From: an uncultured Phocaeicola sp.
GTDB taxonomy: Bacteria > Bacteroidota > Bacteroidia > Bacteroidales > Bacteroidaceae
Length of the DNA: 64,000 nucleotides
Assembly: GCA_944321335.1 (NCBI GenBank)
Contig: CALUKX010000001.1
Coordinates: forward strand, 124,001-188,000
Reading direction: 5' to 3'
The notes under the pieces were generated by a model that ran no database searches, was not told the origin of the DNA, and was given only the letters and a program-made list of their open reading frames with translations. The position numbers and the translations under genes were made by a program. How positions within the stretch are numbered: the stretch's first letter is position 1; every line of letters begins with the position of its first letter. Below, piece by piece: positions 18,954 through 28,252 of this stretch.

Positions 18954-19325
18954 TTATGTCGTTATTTGACGCTGGAATCTCAAGTCATTCTGCGGAAGTG
19001 TCAAGGCTTATGGCCGGAAGTCCCAAAAGAGATTGCTTGAGATTACTTGATGCATCTATTGTCGGGACTTTTTGTTTCAGTCGGTTTTCCCTTTCGTCTT
19101 GAACTAAAATTCATGAATTTTTTGCCCATTTCAAGGGTGTTTTAAAATACCCTGTTTTTGCTGATTATCAGTGCGTTATTGTGAAACGATGTGAAGGGAA
19201 AAACAACGTGGTGAAGGGTTCTGAAGGGGGTGGGTTCACATAAACTGTCTGTGATACAGATAGTTGGAGGTGCCTGACTTGAATTTCGGATTTTTTTTAT
19301 CTTTATAGTATAAGGGAATAGAAAG
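18954..19325. other. Gene-free stretch with interleaved inverted repeats
   Basis: No credible coding frame is seen. AATCTCAAG (18976-18984) pairs with CTTGAGATT (19036-19044), and AAGTCCC (19018-19024) pairs with GGGACTT (19054-19060), which is followed by TTTG. The arms interleave rather than nest. A minus-strand frame at 19142-19357 has no protein-like features. Confidence 0.4.
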
Positions 19326-19363
19326 GGGTGTATGAAACCGGAATTACTACGGTCCATACACCC
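19326..19363 (-). terminator. Terminator of the RND efflux operon
   Basis: GGGTGTATG (19326-19334) pairs with CATACACCC (19355-19363), with an inner ACCG/CGGT pairing. On the minus strand it is followed by a T-rich run. Confidence 0.75.
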
Positions 19364-19382
19364 GAACTTCTAAGAACTAAGA

Positions 19383-20783
19383 TTACTGTTGGTTTGTCTG
19401 TTCCTGTCCACCGCCAAGGGCTTGGTACAGGTTTATCAGACTTTGTATCTCTGCGAAACGGTTGGAAGTCTGCGTCAGTTGGGAATTGAGCAAAGTCTGG
19501 CGTGCTGTCAAGACTTCCAGATAATTTGTGTTACCATGTTCCATCAGCAGAGAAGTGCTTTTTACGGTTCTTTCTAATGCTTCGACCTGTTTGTCGAGCA
19601 GTTCCTTTTTGTCGCGGCTTGTCTGCCAAGCTGTAAGTGCATCGTTTACCTCGCTTCCGGCGTTCAACAAGGCTTGCTGGAATGCAAGCGATGCTTCTTC
19701 CTGTTGGGCTTTGGCTATCTTTAGCTGGCCTATGAGCTGTCCGCGTTGGAATAGCGGTTGTACCAATGAGCCTACTGCACTCGCTACAAACTTGGCAGGA
19801 TTGATAATAATGGCACCTGCCGAGTTGGTCCATCCGGCACTACCGCTGAGGGTAATGTTCGGATAGAATGATGACCATGCGCCGTTTGTCACATAGAAAG
19901 CAGCTTCGAGTGCCCGTTCAGCACTGCGTACATCCGGACGGGCTGTCAACATCTGTACAGGTATGCCGATGGTAAAGTCGGTAGTGAACTGTTGGTTTTC
20001 CAACGTTCCACGCTCGTAATTCTGTGGAGTTTCGGCAAGAAGTAGTGACAATGCATTTTCGGTCTTGTTGATCTGCTCTTTCAAATCGAGTACAGAGGTC
20101 TGCACCTGATAATACGTGGCTTCCATCTGTGAAACTCCGGCTTCGTTATACATGCCGGCGTTCATCAAAGCTCGGGCTGCATCAACGGTTTCCTTCCATG
20201 TTTCCTGCGTTTCTTCGGAAAGCCGAAGCTGTTCGTCGAGCATCAGCAGGGTATAATAGGTATTGGCTATGCCGGCAATAAGTTGGGTACGCACGGCCTG
20301 CTGGTAGTCACGGCTTTGTGCCAACAGTGCCTGCGACTGCCGCTTGGCGTTCCGCATCCGTCCGAAGATATCGATTTCCCACGATGCGGTGATAGGCAGG
20401 GTATAGGTTTGGGTAGCCTTTGACTTATCGAAACTGCTGACGGTTCCTTGCGGTGCGAAGGCGAACGACGGAAGGAAAGCCAGTTTGGCTGAAAGCAAGG
20501 TAGCCTCAGCTTCCTTTACACGCAACTGAGCCGACCGGTAATCGGTATTGTTCTGCAACCCTTTCTCGATAAGTGCCTGCAGGTGAGGGTCGGTAAAGAA
20601 CTCGTGCCAGTCCATGTAGCCCAGACTTGCCGAGTCGGCCATTTCAGCCTGTACCTCTCCATAGAGGTCTTCCGGCACCTCTTCGGCCGGCTTATATTTG
20701 CTATAGATACCGCAGCTGCTCAGGACGAGCGCTGCTGCGGCAACCGGAATCAATTGTTTAAAATGTATCATAAGATATTTCAT
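19383..20783 (-). CDS. Outer-membrane efflux lipoprotein (OprM/NodT-type TolC family)
   Basis: This 466-residue protein forms the outer-membrane duct of a tripartite efflux pump. A lipoprotein signal ends in VLSSC (Cys at about 24). Two outer-membrane efflux protein repeats follow with long helical hairpins rich in Ala, Gln and Glu, including LTARPDVRSAERALEAAFYVTNG, typical of the NodT group. An ATG four codons in (20771) is also possible. It is the third gene of the operon, 11 bp after the permease gene. Confidence 0.92.
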   Translation of the reverse strand: MKYLMIHFKQLIPVAAAALVLSSCGIYSKYKPAEEVPEDLYGEVQAEMADSASLGYMDWHEFFTDPHLQALIEKGLQNNTDYRSAQLRVKEAEATLLSAKLAFLPSFAFAPQGTVSSFDKSKATQTYTLPITASWEIDIFGRMRNAKRQSQALLAQSRDYQQAVRTQLIAGIANTYYTLLMLDEQLRLSEETQETWKETVDAARALMNAGMYNEAGVSQMEATYYQVQTSVLDLKEQINKTENALSLLLAETPQNYERGTLENQQFTTDFTIGIPVQMLTARPDVRSAERALEAAFYVTNGAWSSFYPNITLSGSAGWTNSAGAIIINPAKFVASAVGSLVQPLFQRGQLIGQLKIAKAQQEEASLAFQQALLNAGSEVNDALTAWQTSRDKKELLDKQVEALERTVKSTSLLMEHGNTNYLEVLTARQTLLNSQLTQTSNRFAEIQSLINLYQALGGGQEQTNQQ

Positions 20784-20794
20784 GGTTCAAGTGG

Positions 20795-23700
20795 TTATTT
20801 CGATTGTTCTTCCTCATTCTTCTGGATTTCCTTTAAAACCTGTACATCGGCTTCTTCGTGCATCGGTTTGCGGAATTTTTCCTGCAGATACTCGAAGGCG
20901 ATGTAGAAGATAGGTACAACGAATACCAGGGCAATGGTACCGATAAGCATACCACCTACCACACCGGTACCCAATGATGAGTTACCGTTGGCACCGGCTC
21001 CTGTAGAGAACATCAACGGAAGCATACCGAAGATCATGGTCAATACAGTCATCAAAATCGGACGCAGACGGACTTTGGCCGCACTGTAGGCCGATTCGAC
21101 GATACCCATTCCCTTACGGCGACGTTCGACGGCATATTCGGTAATCAGGATGGCGGTCTTCGCAAGCAAACCGATCAACATGATCACACCGGTCTGCAGG
21201 TAGATATTGTTCTCCAGTCCGAAGATTTTAGCGAAGAGGAAGGAACCCATCAATCCGAACGGTACGGAAAGGATAACTGCCAACGGGAGCAGGAAGCTTT
21301 CGTACAGACACGACAGGATGAGGTAAATCAACAATACGCAGATGGCGTAGATGAATACGGTATGACCTCCACCACTCATCTGGGCTTCCTCACGTGCGAT
21401 ACCGCTATATTCATATCCGTAACCTACCGGCAGAGCCTGTTCAGCCACTTCGGCGATTGCCTGCTGTACTTCACCGGTGGAGTATCCTTGTGCCGGATTT
21501 ACATAGGCGTTGATGGAGTTGTACAGGTTGAAACGGTTCATGGTTTCAGGACCCAATACCGGAGTCAATTTCACGAACTGGCTTACAGGAGCCATTTCCG
21601 TTCCGTTACGCACGAACATGTTGTCGAGCGCCTGCTGGTCGAGGCGGTATTCGGGAGATGCCTGAAGCATGACACGATATACCTTACCGAACTGGTTGTA
21701 GTTGGATATATAGGCACCACCACAGTAACTTCCCAATACATCGAGTACGGACGATGGTGATATTCCGGCACGTTTGCATTGTGCTGCATCGAGTTCAACT
21801 GAAATCTGCGGGAAGTTCATGGCATAGCCTGTGTAGGCCATTGCCACTTCCGGACGCTGGTTCAAGGCGCCGAGGAACTGCATGGCTGTATTGTAGAATA
21901 CGTTCATATCGCCACCGGTACGGTCCTGAAGAACCAATTCCACGGAGTTACCCATACCATATCCAGGAATCATACCCGGCTGGATGGCGAAGATCCGGCC
22001 TTCCTTGATTTGTGCAAACTGAGCCGAAAGCCGTGCGATGACTGCATCCGAAGAATGTTCGCTGCCGGAACGTTCGTCCCAATCCTTGAGTCGGGCAACT
22101 ACCGCACCATAAGCCGAACCTTGTCCGGAAATCATACCGTAACCGGCAATGCGGGTATAGTGGTCGACTTCTTCTGTCTGTTTCAGGATTGCTTCTACCT
22201 TATCCATTACTTTGGAGGTTTCTTCCAATGTGCTACCCGGTGAAACGCTGACATCAATGATTACTACACCTTGATCCTCTTGAGGCACAAGTCCTGTACG
22301 GGTAGTAGCCATGAAATAAGCCAGAAGTACCACTGCGATACCCAATGAAGCCCATACCATCCAACGATGGCGGATAAAGAAGGTAACTCCTCGTTTATAC
22401 TTACCCATCAAGGCATTGAACGAGGCGTTGTAGGCTGCACGGACCCGACCGTTGATGCTCTTCGGACTCTTCTTTCCGTCTGACGGACGCATCATTATGG
22501 CACACAGGGCCGGACATAGAGTCAAGGCACAAATCAGTGAGATACCTACTGCGGTAGCCATAGTTATACCGAACTGGGTATAGAAGATACCGGAAGTACC
22601 ACCCATAAACGTTACCGGGATAAATACCGCCATGAACACACAGGTACAGGAGAAAATCGCCATGGTAACATCGCCCATCGCATCCTTGGTTGCAAGGTAA
22701 GGCGATTTGTATCCGGCATCGAACTTCGATTGTACGGCCTCCACCACAACGATGGCATCATCCACCACAGTACCGATTGCCAATACCAAGGCAAACATGG
22801 TAAGGATGTTGATGGAGAATCCGGCTGCGGTAAGGCAGGCGAATGTACCGATCAGGGAAACGACGATAGAAATAGACGGAATGAAGGTACTCTTCAAGTC
22901 CTGTAGGAAGAAGTAAACCACCAGGATAACCAGAATGATGGCAATAATCAAGGTTTCCACCACATTGTGGATAGATGCGAACAGGAAGTCGTTCGAACTC
23001 ATCATGGTTACGAACTCCAGACCATCCGGCAATTCTTTTCCCATGCTCTCGATTTCTTCCGAAATACGTTCGTTGACAGCTGTCGCATTGGAACCTGCCA
23101 CCTGGAAAGCCATGAACATAACGGCCGGCTTGCCGTCCATCATACTTCGGAAACTATAGCTCAATGTTCCCAGTTCCACTTTTGCTATATCTTTCAGACG
23201 GAGCAGGGAACCGTCGGGCAGTGCGCGGACAACCGTGTTCTGGAATTCTTCCACGCTCTTCAGACGTCCGCGGTATTTCATGGTGAACTGGAAGATATTC
23301 TTCGAATTCTCGCCCAACGAACCGGTCGGAGCTTCCAAGTTCTGTTCTCCCAAAACAGCTGTGATATCCGAAGGAACCAATCCGTATTGTGCCATACGGG
23401 CAGGGTCGAGCCAGATACGCATACTGTAAGTATCGCAAAGAGCCATCACATCACCCACGCCTTCCACACGTTTGATACGTGGAACTACGTTGATATCAAG
23501 GTAGTTACCGATAAAGATCTGGTCGTAACGCCCGTTGTTGCAGACCAAGGAATTGATCTGCAGGAAGCTGGTCTGTCGTTTCTGTACGGACACACCGATA
23601 CGGGTTACCTCCGCAGGCAACAGACCTTGCGCCTTCGATATTCGGTTCTGTACATTGACGGCAGCCATATCGGGGTCGGTACCTTGCTTGAAATATACCT

Positions 23701-23974
23701 GGATGGTAGCCGAACCCGCATTCGAAGCGGTTGACGTCATATACATCATGTTTTCCACACCGTTTATACTCTCTTCCAACGGCATGATCACACTGTTCAT
23801 CACGGCTGCAGCATCGGCACCTGTATAATTGGCCGACACATACACTGTAGGCGGGGCAATATCCGGGTATTGCTCTACCGGCAGGGTAAAGAGTGAAATA
23901 AATCCGATCACCAATATCAATATGGAAACGGATATGGCCATGACAGGCCTTTTTATAAAGACATTTCCTTTCAT
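20795..23974 (-). CDS. RND efflux permease, HAE1/AcrB family
   Basis: This 1059-residue inner-membrane proton/drug antiporter starts with the usual NVFIKRPVMAISVSILILVIG helix. Its duplicated 12-helix plan, two large periplasmic loops and the TM4 acidic pair (GTVVDDAIVVVEAV) are all visible. Length is normal for the family. It should work with the adaptor encoded just upstream (8 bp gap) and the outer-membrane factor just downstream. Substrates cannot be predicted from sequence. Confidence 0.95.
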   Translation of the reverse strand: MKGNVFIKRPVMAISVSILILVIGFISLFTLPVEQYPDIAPPTVYVSANYTGADAAAVMNSVIMPLEESINGVENMMYMTSTASNAGSATIQVYFKQGTDPDMAAVNVQNRISKAQGLLPAEVTRIGVSVQKRQTSFLQINSLVCNNGRYDQIFIGNYLDINVVPRIKRVEGVGDVMALCDTYSMRIWLDPARMAQYGLVPSDITAVLGEQNLEAPTGSLGENSKNIFQFTMKYRGRLKSVEEFQNTVVRALPDGSLLRLKDIAKVELGTLSYSFRSMMDGKPAVMFMAFQVAGSNATAVNERISEEIESMGKELPDGLEFVTMMSSNDFLFASIHNVVETLIIAIILVILVVYFFLQDLKSTFIPSISIVVSLIGTFACLTAAGFSINILTMFALVLAIGTVVDDAIVVVEAVQSKFDAGYKSPYLATKDAMGDVTMAIFSCTCVFMAVFIPVTFMGGTSGIFYTQFGITMATAVGISLICALTLCPALCAIMMRPSDGKKSPKSINGRVRAAYNASFNALMGKYKRGVTFFIRHRWMVWASLGIAVVLLAYFMATTRTGLVPQEDQGVVIIDVSVSPGSTLEETSKVMDKVEAILKQTEEVDHYTRIAGYGMISGQGSAYGAVVARLKDWDERSGSEHSSDAVIARLSAQFAQIKEGRIFAIQPGMIPGYGMGNSVELVLQDRTGGDMNVFYNTAMQFLGALNQRPEVAMAYTGYAMNFPQISVELDAAQCKRAGISPSSVLDVLGSYCGGAYISNYNQFGKVYRVMLQASPEYRLDQQALDNMFVRNGTEMAPVSQFVKLTPVLGPETMNRFNLYNSINAYVNPAQGYSTGEVQQAIAEVAEQALPVGYGYEYSGIAREEAQMSGGGHTVFIYAICVLLIYLILSCLYESFLLPLAVILSVPFGLMGSFLFAKIFGLENNIYLQTGVIMLIGLLAKTAILITEYAVERRRKGMGIVESAYSAAKVRLRPILMTVLTMIFGMLPLMFSTGAGANGNSSLGTGVVGGMLIGTIALVFVVPIFYIAFEYLQEKFRKPMHEEADVQVLKEIQKNEEEQSK

Positions 23975-23982
23975 ACCTTCAC

Positions 23983-25089
23983 TTATTTGATTTGTGTACC
24001 TTCACGTATCAGACCGGCGCCGGTAGCAACGATCTCATCGCCTGCCTTCAATCCGTCGAGTACGATGTATTCCTGTCCGTCGCTTATCGGGGCAACGGTG
24101 ACCATGGCCGATACAGCCTTTCCGTCGACCACCTTATAGACTAATGTCTTGTTCTGCAACTGTACGGTCGCTTCCTGTGGAATGACGATACAATCTTTAT
24201 AAGTAGTAGGTATAAGCACTTTTCCGGAGGAACCGCTATGCAGCAAGCGCGACTGGTTTGGGAATACAGCACGTGCGGAAACAGTACCTGTCTGACGGTC
24301 GATGACACCGCTGATTGATTCGATGCGTCCCTTTTCAGGATACATCGTATTGTCGTTCAGCATCAGTTCGATTTCGGGCATCTTCTTCAGAGCCTCGTCC
24401 ATCGAACCGTATTCGCGGGTCTGTGCCAGCAACTGGTTCTCTGTCATGGAGAAATAGACATACATGTCGGTATTGTCGCTCACGGTAGTAAGCGGTTGGG
24501 GGGTAGCCGAGCTTACCAATGCGCCGACACGATAAGGCAAAGCGCCTACCACGCCGTCGCTCGGACTTTTCACTTCTGTATAGGAAAGATTATTGCGTGC
24601 ATTCACTTCCTGTGCTTGTGCTTGAGCCAACTGTGCCTTGGCGGTCAGGTAATTGTTCTCGGCAGTCTGGAGCGTAAACTGGGAAACCACTTTCTGAGCA
24701 TACAGCTCCTTATTGCTGTTGTAAGTCAGTTCCGAGGTAGCCAAAGCTGCCTTGGCAACTTCCACATTGGCCAACGCCGTATTGAGCGCGGCACGGTAAG
24801 GGACTTGGTCGATAATGAACAAGGTCTGTCCTTTTTTCACTTTCTGTCCTTCGGTTACACACAGCTTCACAATGGTACCGGCAACCTGCGGATAAATGTC
24901 GATGTCCTGTTTTCCTCGGATGGAAGCCGAATACGTAGTCGATAAGGTCTTTTCGCCCGTAGCCACTACCATTGTCTGATAAGAGGATTGCATTGGTGCC
25001 TGTTGTGCTTTCTTGCACGATACGCACCAAATGGAACAGCCGACAAGAAGAGCCAGCTGCATCCAGGTTCTGTTCTTCAGTTTTTTCAT
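23983..25089 (-). CDS. RND efflux periplasmic adaptor, AcrA/MFP family lipoprotein
   Basis: This 368-residue membrane-fusion protein links the pump to its outer-membrane duct. It has a lipoprotein signal with Cys in CVSC (about residue 25), a barrel-sandwich half (SIRGKQDIDIYPQVAGTIVK), an alpha-hairpin (about 105-165), the second half motif (SYTEVKSPSDGVVG) and beta-barrel segments. It is the first gene of the operon, divergent from an AraC-type regulator with 209 bp between starts. An inverted-repeat operator candidate lies in that gap. Confidence 0.93.
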   Translation of the reverse strand: MKKLKNRTWMQLALLVGCSIWCVSCKKAQQAPMQSSYQTMVVATGEKTLSTTYSASIRGKQDIDIYPQVAGTIVKLCVTEGQKVKKGQTLFIIDQVPYRAALNTALANVEVAKAALATSELTYNSNKELYAQKVVSQFTLQTAENNYLTAKAQLAQAQAQEVNARNNLSYTEVKSPSDGVVGALPYRVGALVSSATPQPLTTVSDNTDMYVYFSMTENQLLAQTREYGSMDEALKKMPEIELMLNDNTMYPEKGRIESISGVIDRQTGTVSARAVFPNQSRLLHSGSSGKVLIPTTYKDCIVIPQEATVQLQNKTLVYKVVDGKAVSAMVTVAPISDGQEYIVLDGLKAGDEIVATGAGLIREGTQIK

Positions 25090-25183
25090 AGTCTTTGCTC
25101 AATTTAAAATCATGAATAAAATTAACCGCCTACCTTCCTAGCATGTTTATCCATATTCTTGTATTGATGTTCTATTTTCGGAT

Positions 25184-25268
25184 AAATGTCCTATAACATA
25201 GAATTATTTCTTAAAATTTGATAACAGAACATTTATTTTGTAAATCAAAGAGTTCGAATAGGACATTT
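25184..25268. promoter_or_regulatory. Candidate operator pair between the efflux operon and its AraC-type neighbour
   Basis: AAATGTCCTAT (25184-25194) recurs as its exact reverse complement at 25258-25268, with 63 bp between. One copy lies about 95 bp before the adaptor start, the other 30 bp before the regulator start. A shorter ATGTTCT/AGAACAT pair (25167-25173, 25226-25232) lies nearby. Confidence 0.5.
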
Positions 25269-25298
25269 TGAGATTTATCATCTGAAAAAAGAGTCGCT

Positions 25299-26192
25299 AT
25301 GATAGAAAATGGAACAATAACAACAATCACTTTGGAAGATTTCAAATCATTCTCTTCCGAAATAGGCTATGTGGACGATGATTTTCTTGTCATTACAAAA
25401 ATCGAGAAGTTCCCGGATACTGATGCGGCTTTCCGTTCGAGTTTTTTCATGATGATCTGTTGTGTAGAAGGACGGATGCAACTGGAGATGAATGGAACAG
25501 TCTATTCATTGGAAGCCAATGATGCCATCATTTGTTTGCCAAGTGTGATATTGAGTCGGATGTTATTCAGTCCCCATCATCAGGTGAGGATAATCGGACT
25601 GTCGACCGGATTCCTCAAGCGGACATTGAAACACGAAACCAATACTGAAAACATATTCCTTTACACTACCAGTCATCCGATCATCCATTTCAACATCAAT
25701 ACCATGCGTCCTGACTACTACAGCGAACTGATTCTGCAGAAACTACAGGATGCTGAAAGTCCCTATCGGAGGGATATTCTGGAGCATCTTTTTTCTGCTT
25801 GTCTTTTCGAACTGCTCAATCATCTGGACAAAACGATGGAGGATGCCGGAATCCAACCGGATTCCGAAATCAAGCGTCCCACCTATGTATTCAAACGTTT
25901 TCTGGAAGAGGTGGCTAAAGATAACGGCATGCATCGTTCGGTCGATTATTATGCGGCGAAAATCTGCTATTCGCCTAAATATGTATCGTATGTGGTGAAA
26001 CGCGTCAGTGGTCGTACGGCTTCCGAGTGGATCAACGAGGAGGTGATAGAGCATATCAAGCATTTGCTCAAACATACCGACAAGTCGGTCAAGGAGATAG
26101 CAGAAATACTGAACTTTCCGAACCAGTCGTTCTTTGGCAAGTATGTAAAGAAGCATTTGGGAATGTCACCGGCCAAGTACCGGATGAACTGA
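25299..26192 (+). CDS. AraC-family transcriptional regulator
   Basis: This 297-residue regulator has a cupin-like N-terminal half (MQLEMNGTVYSLEANDAIICLPS) and a C-terminal AraC helix-turn-helix pair (about 200-297), including VDYYAAKICYSPKYVSYVVKR and KEIAEILNFPNQSFFGKYVKK, and ending HLGMSPAKYRMN. It is divergent from the RND efflux operon, so it is a likely local regulator of the pump and perhaps of itself. Direction of control (activation or repression) is unknown. A weak -7 box (TTATTTTG, 25233-25240) lies upstream. Confidence 0.9.
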   Translation: MIENGTITTITLEDFKSFSSEIGYVDDDFLVITKIEKFPDTDAAFRSSFFMMICCVEGRMQLEMNGTVYSLEANDAIICLPSVILSRMLFSPHHQVRIIGLSTGFLKRTLKHETNTENIFLYTTSHPIIHFNINTMRPDYYSELILQKLQDAESPYRRDILEHLFSACLFELLNHLDKTMEDAGIQPDSEIKRPTYVFKRFLEEVAKDNGMHRSVDYYAAKICYSPKYVSYVVKRVSGRTASEWINEEVIEHIKHLLKHTDKSVKEIAEILNFPNQSFFGKYVKKHLGMSPAKYRMN

Positions 26193-26265
26193 TGATTGTT
26201 GGGCTGATTGTTTGGTTTTCTATCCTTATTATAAGGTGCTTTCTCTCTTTGGGGCTAATTATCCC

Positions 26266-26273
26266 TATCTTTG
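26266..26273 (+). promoter_or_regulatory. -7 box of the phosphoethanolamine transferase gene
   Basis: TATCTTTG is an exact TAnnTTTG match. Transcription would begin near 26280, so the in-frame start at 26271 cannot be used and the ATGs at 26292 or 26325 remain. Confidence 0.7.
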
Positions 26274-26324
26274 CATCGCAGTGCAGATAGCATGCTTTTT
26301 GAGTATTGTTTTTTAAGATTGAAG

Positions 26325-28085
26325 ATGAAATTCAGGGGTAAACACATCTTATGTCCGACGCCGGACTCATGCCGAAGCTTTTTGCTTTGGTGGACTCTTT
26401 TTACGGTTCTTTTACCGGCTATCATTTTAGGATTTACAGAGCCATATTCGTTGACAACCGTTCTGGCGTCTTTGTTGCTGCCGGGAGGAGTATACCTGTT
26501 GCTGATGCGCTTGTGCAGGCGACCGGGAATCGGTATGCTTGCATTGTTCCCTTTCATGTTCTTTGCCGCTTTTCAGATTGTAATCATCAATCTTTTCAAC
26601 GGTTCGGTCATTGCAACCGACATGTTTACCAACCTTTTTACCACAACACCAAGTGAAGCCGGTGAACTTCTCGGCAATATGATTCCGGCTCTGATATTGA
26701 TTTGTGCCTTGTATCTACCGCCTATTATTATAGGAATTTATCTTGTGAGGGAGAAGGTGGAATATACTGCCCGACAGAATGTTTCTCTGCTCAGATGGGG
26801 TATTGGATCGTTGCTCTGCGGCCTTGTCTGTGTGGGCATATCCGAAGTCCGCAATTCCAAATTTTCCATCAAGGAACATATTTATCCGGTCAACGTATTC
26901 TATAATATCTATGTGTCGTGCCATTATTGGAATCTAAGTGAAAATTTTCTTGAATCTACTGCCGGTTTCCGATATAATCCGGTCCGTTCGGCACTTCCAG
27001 TCGATTCATTAACCGGACAAAAGCCACGCGAGATTTATGTATTGGTAGTAGGGGAGGCATCACGTGCTGCTTCGTGGGGACTTTTCGGATATGAACGGAA
27101 TACTACTCCAAACCTTTTGGCGAATAAAGGTGTGGTACCTTTCGGCAATGTGTTTACGCAAAGCAATGCTACTCATAAGAGTGTACCTATCATATTGTCG
27201 TCCTGTTCGGCAGAGAACTACGACAGCCTTTATGTACGTAAAGGTGTGGTAACCTTGTTTAAGGAAGCAGGATTCCGTACGGCGTTTATCTCCAATGAAC
27301 CATTGAATCATTCTCTGATCGATTATTTTGCAGATGAGGCCGATACACTAATCCGCTTGGAGCCGGTCGGTACGGATAAACCGGATTCAACTCCCGACGG
27401 GAAATTGCTTGAGTATGTAGAACAACAGATAAATTCGACCAACGAAGATTTGTTCATCGTGCTGCATACCTATGGCTCTCATTTCGACTATCGCAAACGT
27501 TATCCAAAAAAATACGCTCGTTTCAAGCCGGATGAATATACTTCCACTTCCATACGGACAAGACAGGAACTGGTCAACGCCTATGACAATACCATTTATT
27601 ATACCGATTATGTATTGGATCGTTTGATGCGTTTGCTGGAGAAAAGCGGTGCATGTTCCGCTCTGATGTATTGTGCCGATCATGGAGAAGACCTGATGGA
27701 CGACAAGCGCGAACGCTTTCTTCATGCGTCGCCTACAACGACCTACTATCAGTTGCATGTAGCATCGTTTGCCTGGTTCTCCAATCTGTATCAAAGTTTG
27801 AAACCGCAAATCATCGAAACGGCTAAAGCCAATGGCGGTAAGCCGGCTACATCGGCCAATGTATTTCCTACCATTACAGATATAGCGGGTCTGTCTACTC
27901 CGTATGTAAACAAGCAGGAATCGTTGGTAAATCCAAGTTTTAAAGTAATGCCACGCCAGTACGTAAATGATCATTGCAATCCGATACCTGTAGCCTATAC
28001 CGGTCTGACCCGATACGATGTGGAACAGTTTGAAAAACGAGGGTTGACATTGGACGGGTTGAGTATCGAATTGAAGAGTTATTGA
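26325..28085 (+). CDS. Membrane phosphoethanolamine transferase, EptA-like sulfatase fold
   Basis: This protein of about 586 residues is predicted to transfer phosphoethanolamine to lipid A or another envelope glycolipid. The N-terminal third has about five membrane helices. The periplasmic catalytic domain starts at IYVLVVGEASRAASWGLFGYERNTTPNL (given here as motif VGEASRA...). A Thr in ATHKSVPIILS is the expected nucleophile, and CADHGEDLMDD and the following His supply metal ligands. ATG 26292 is an alternative start, and ATG 26325 places the charged MKFRGKH just before the first helix. Acceptor specificity is not visible. Confidence 0.8.
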   Translation: MKFRGKHILCPTPDSCRSFLLWWTLFTVLLPAIILGFTEPYSLTTVLASLLLPGGVYLLLMRLCRRPGIGMLALFPFMFFAAFQIVIINLFNGSVIATDMFTNLFTTTPSEAGELLGNMIPALILICALYLPPIIIGIYLVREKVEYTARQNVSLLRWGIGSLLCGLVCVGISEVRNSKFSIKEHIYPVNVFYNIYVSCHYWNLSENFLESTAGFRYNPVRSALPVDSLTGQKPREIYVLVVGEASRAASWGLFGYERNTTPNLLANKGVVPFGNVFTQSNATHKSVPIILSSCSAENYDSLYVRKGVVTLFKEAGFRTAFISNEPLNHSLIDYFADEADTLIRLEPVGTDKPDSTPDGKLLEYVEQQINSTNEDLFIVLHTYGSHFDYRKRYPKKYARFKPDEYTSTSIRTRQELVNAYDNTIYYTDYVLDRLMRLLEKSGACSALMYCADHGEDLMDDKRERFLHASPTTTYYQLHVASFAWFSNLYQSLKPQIIETAKANGGKPATSANVFPTITDIAGLSTPYVNKQESLVNPSFKVMPRQYVNDHCNPIPVAYTGLTRYDVEQFEKRGLTLDGLSIELKSY

Positions 28086-28191
28086 TGATTCTCATTTATA
28101 ACAAATATTGGATGAAACTGTGATAAAGGCGTTTGTTATTCCTACTGTCCAATATGCGTGGATGTGTTGACTATAAAGTAACTGATAAATG

Positions 28192-28223
28192 CCAGGAGGC
28201 GGTTCATTTGAACCGCCTCCTGG
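28192..28223. terminator. Bidirectional terminator
   Basis: A perfect 14-bp GC-rich stem with an ATTT loop (28192-28205, 28210-28223) between convergent genes. Confidence 0.85.
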
Positions 28224-28252
28224 TGGATTGAATGCCAAATAGATAAAAATCT

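Noticed and set aside
19142..19357. Minus-strand frame of 71 codons in the gap before the efflux operon
   Set aside because: No promoter box or conserved-looking motif, and its start overlaps the operon terminator.
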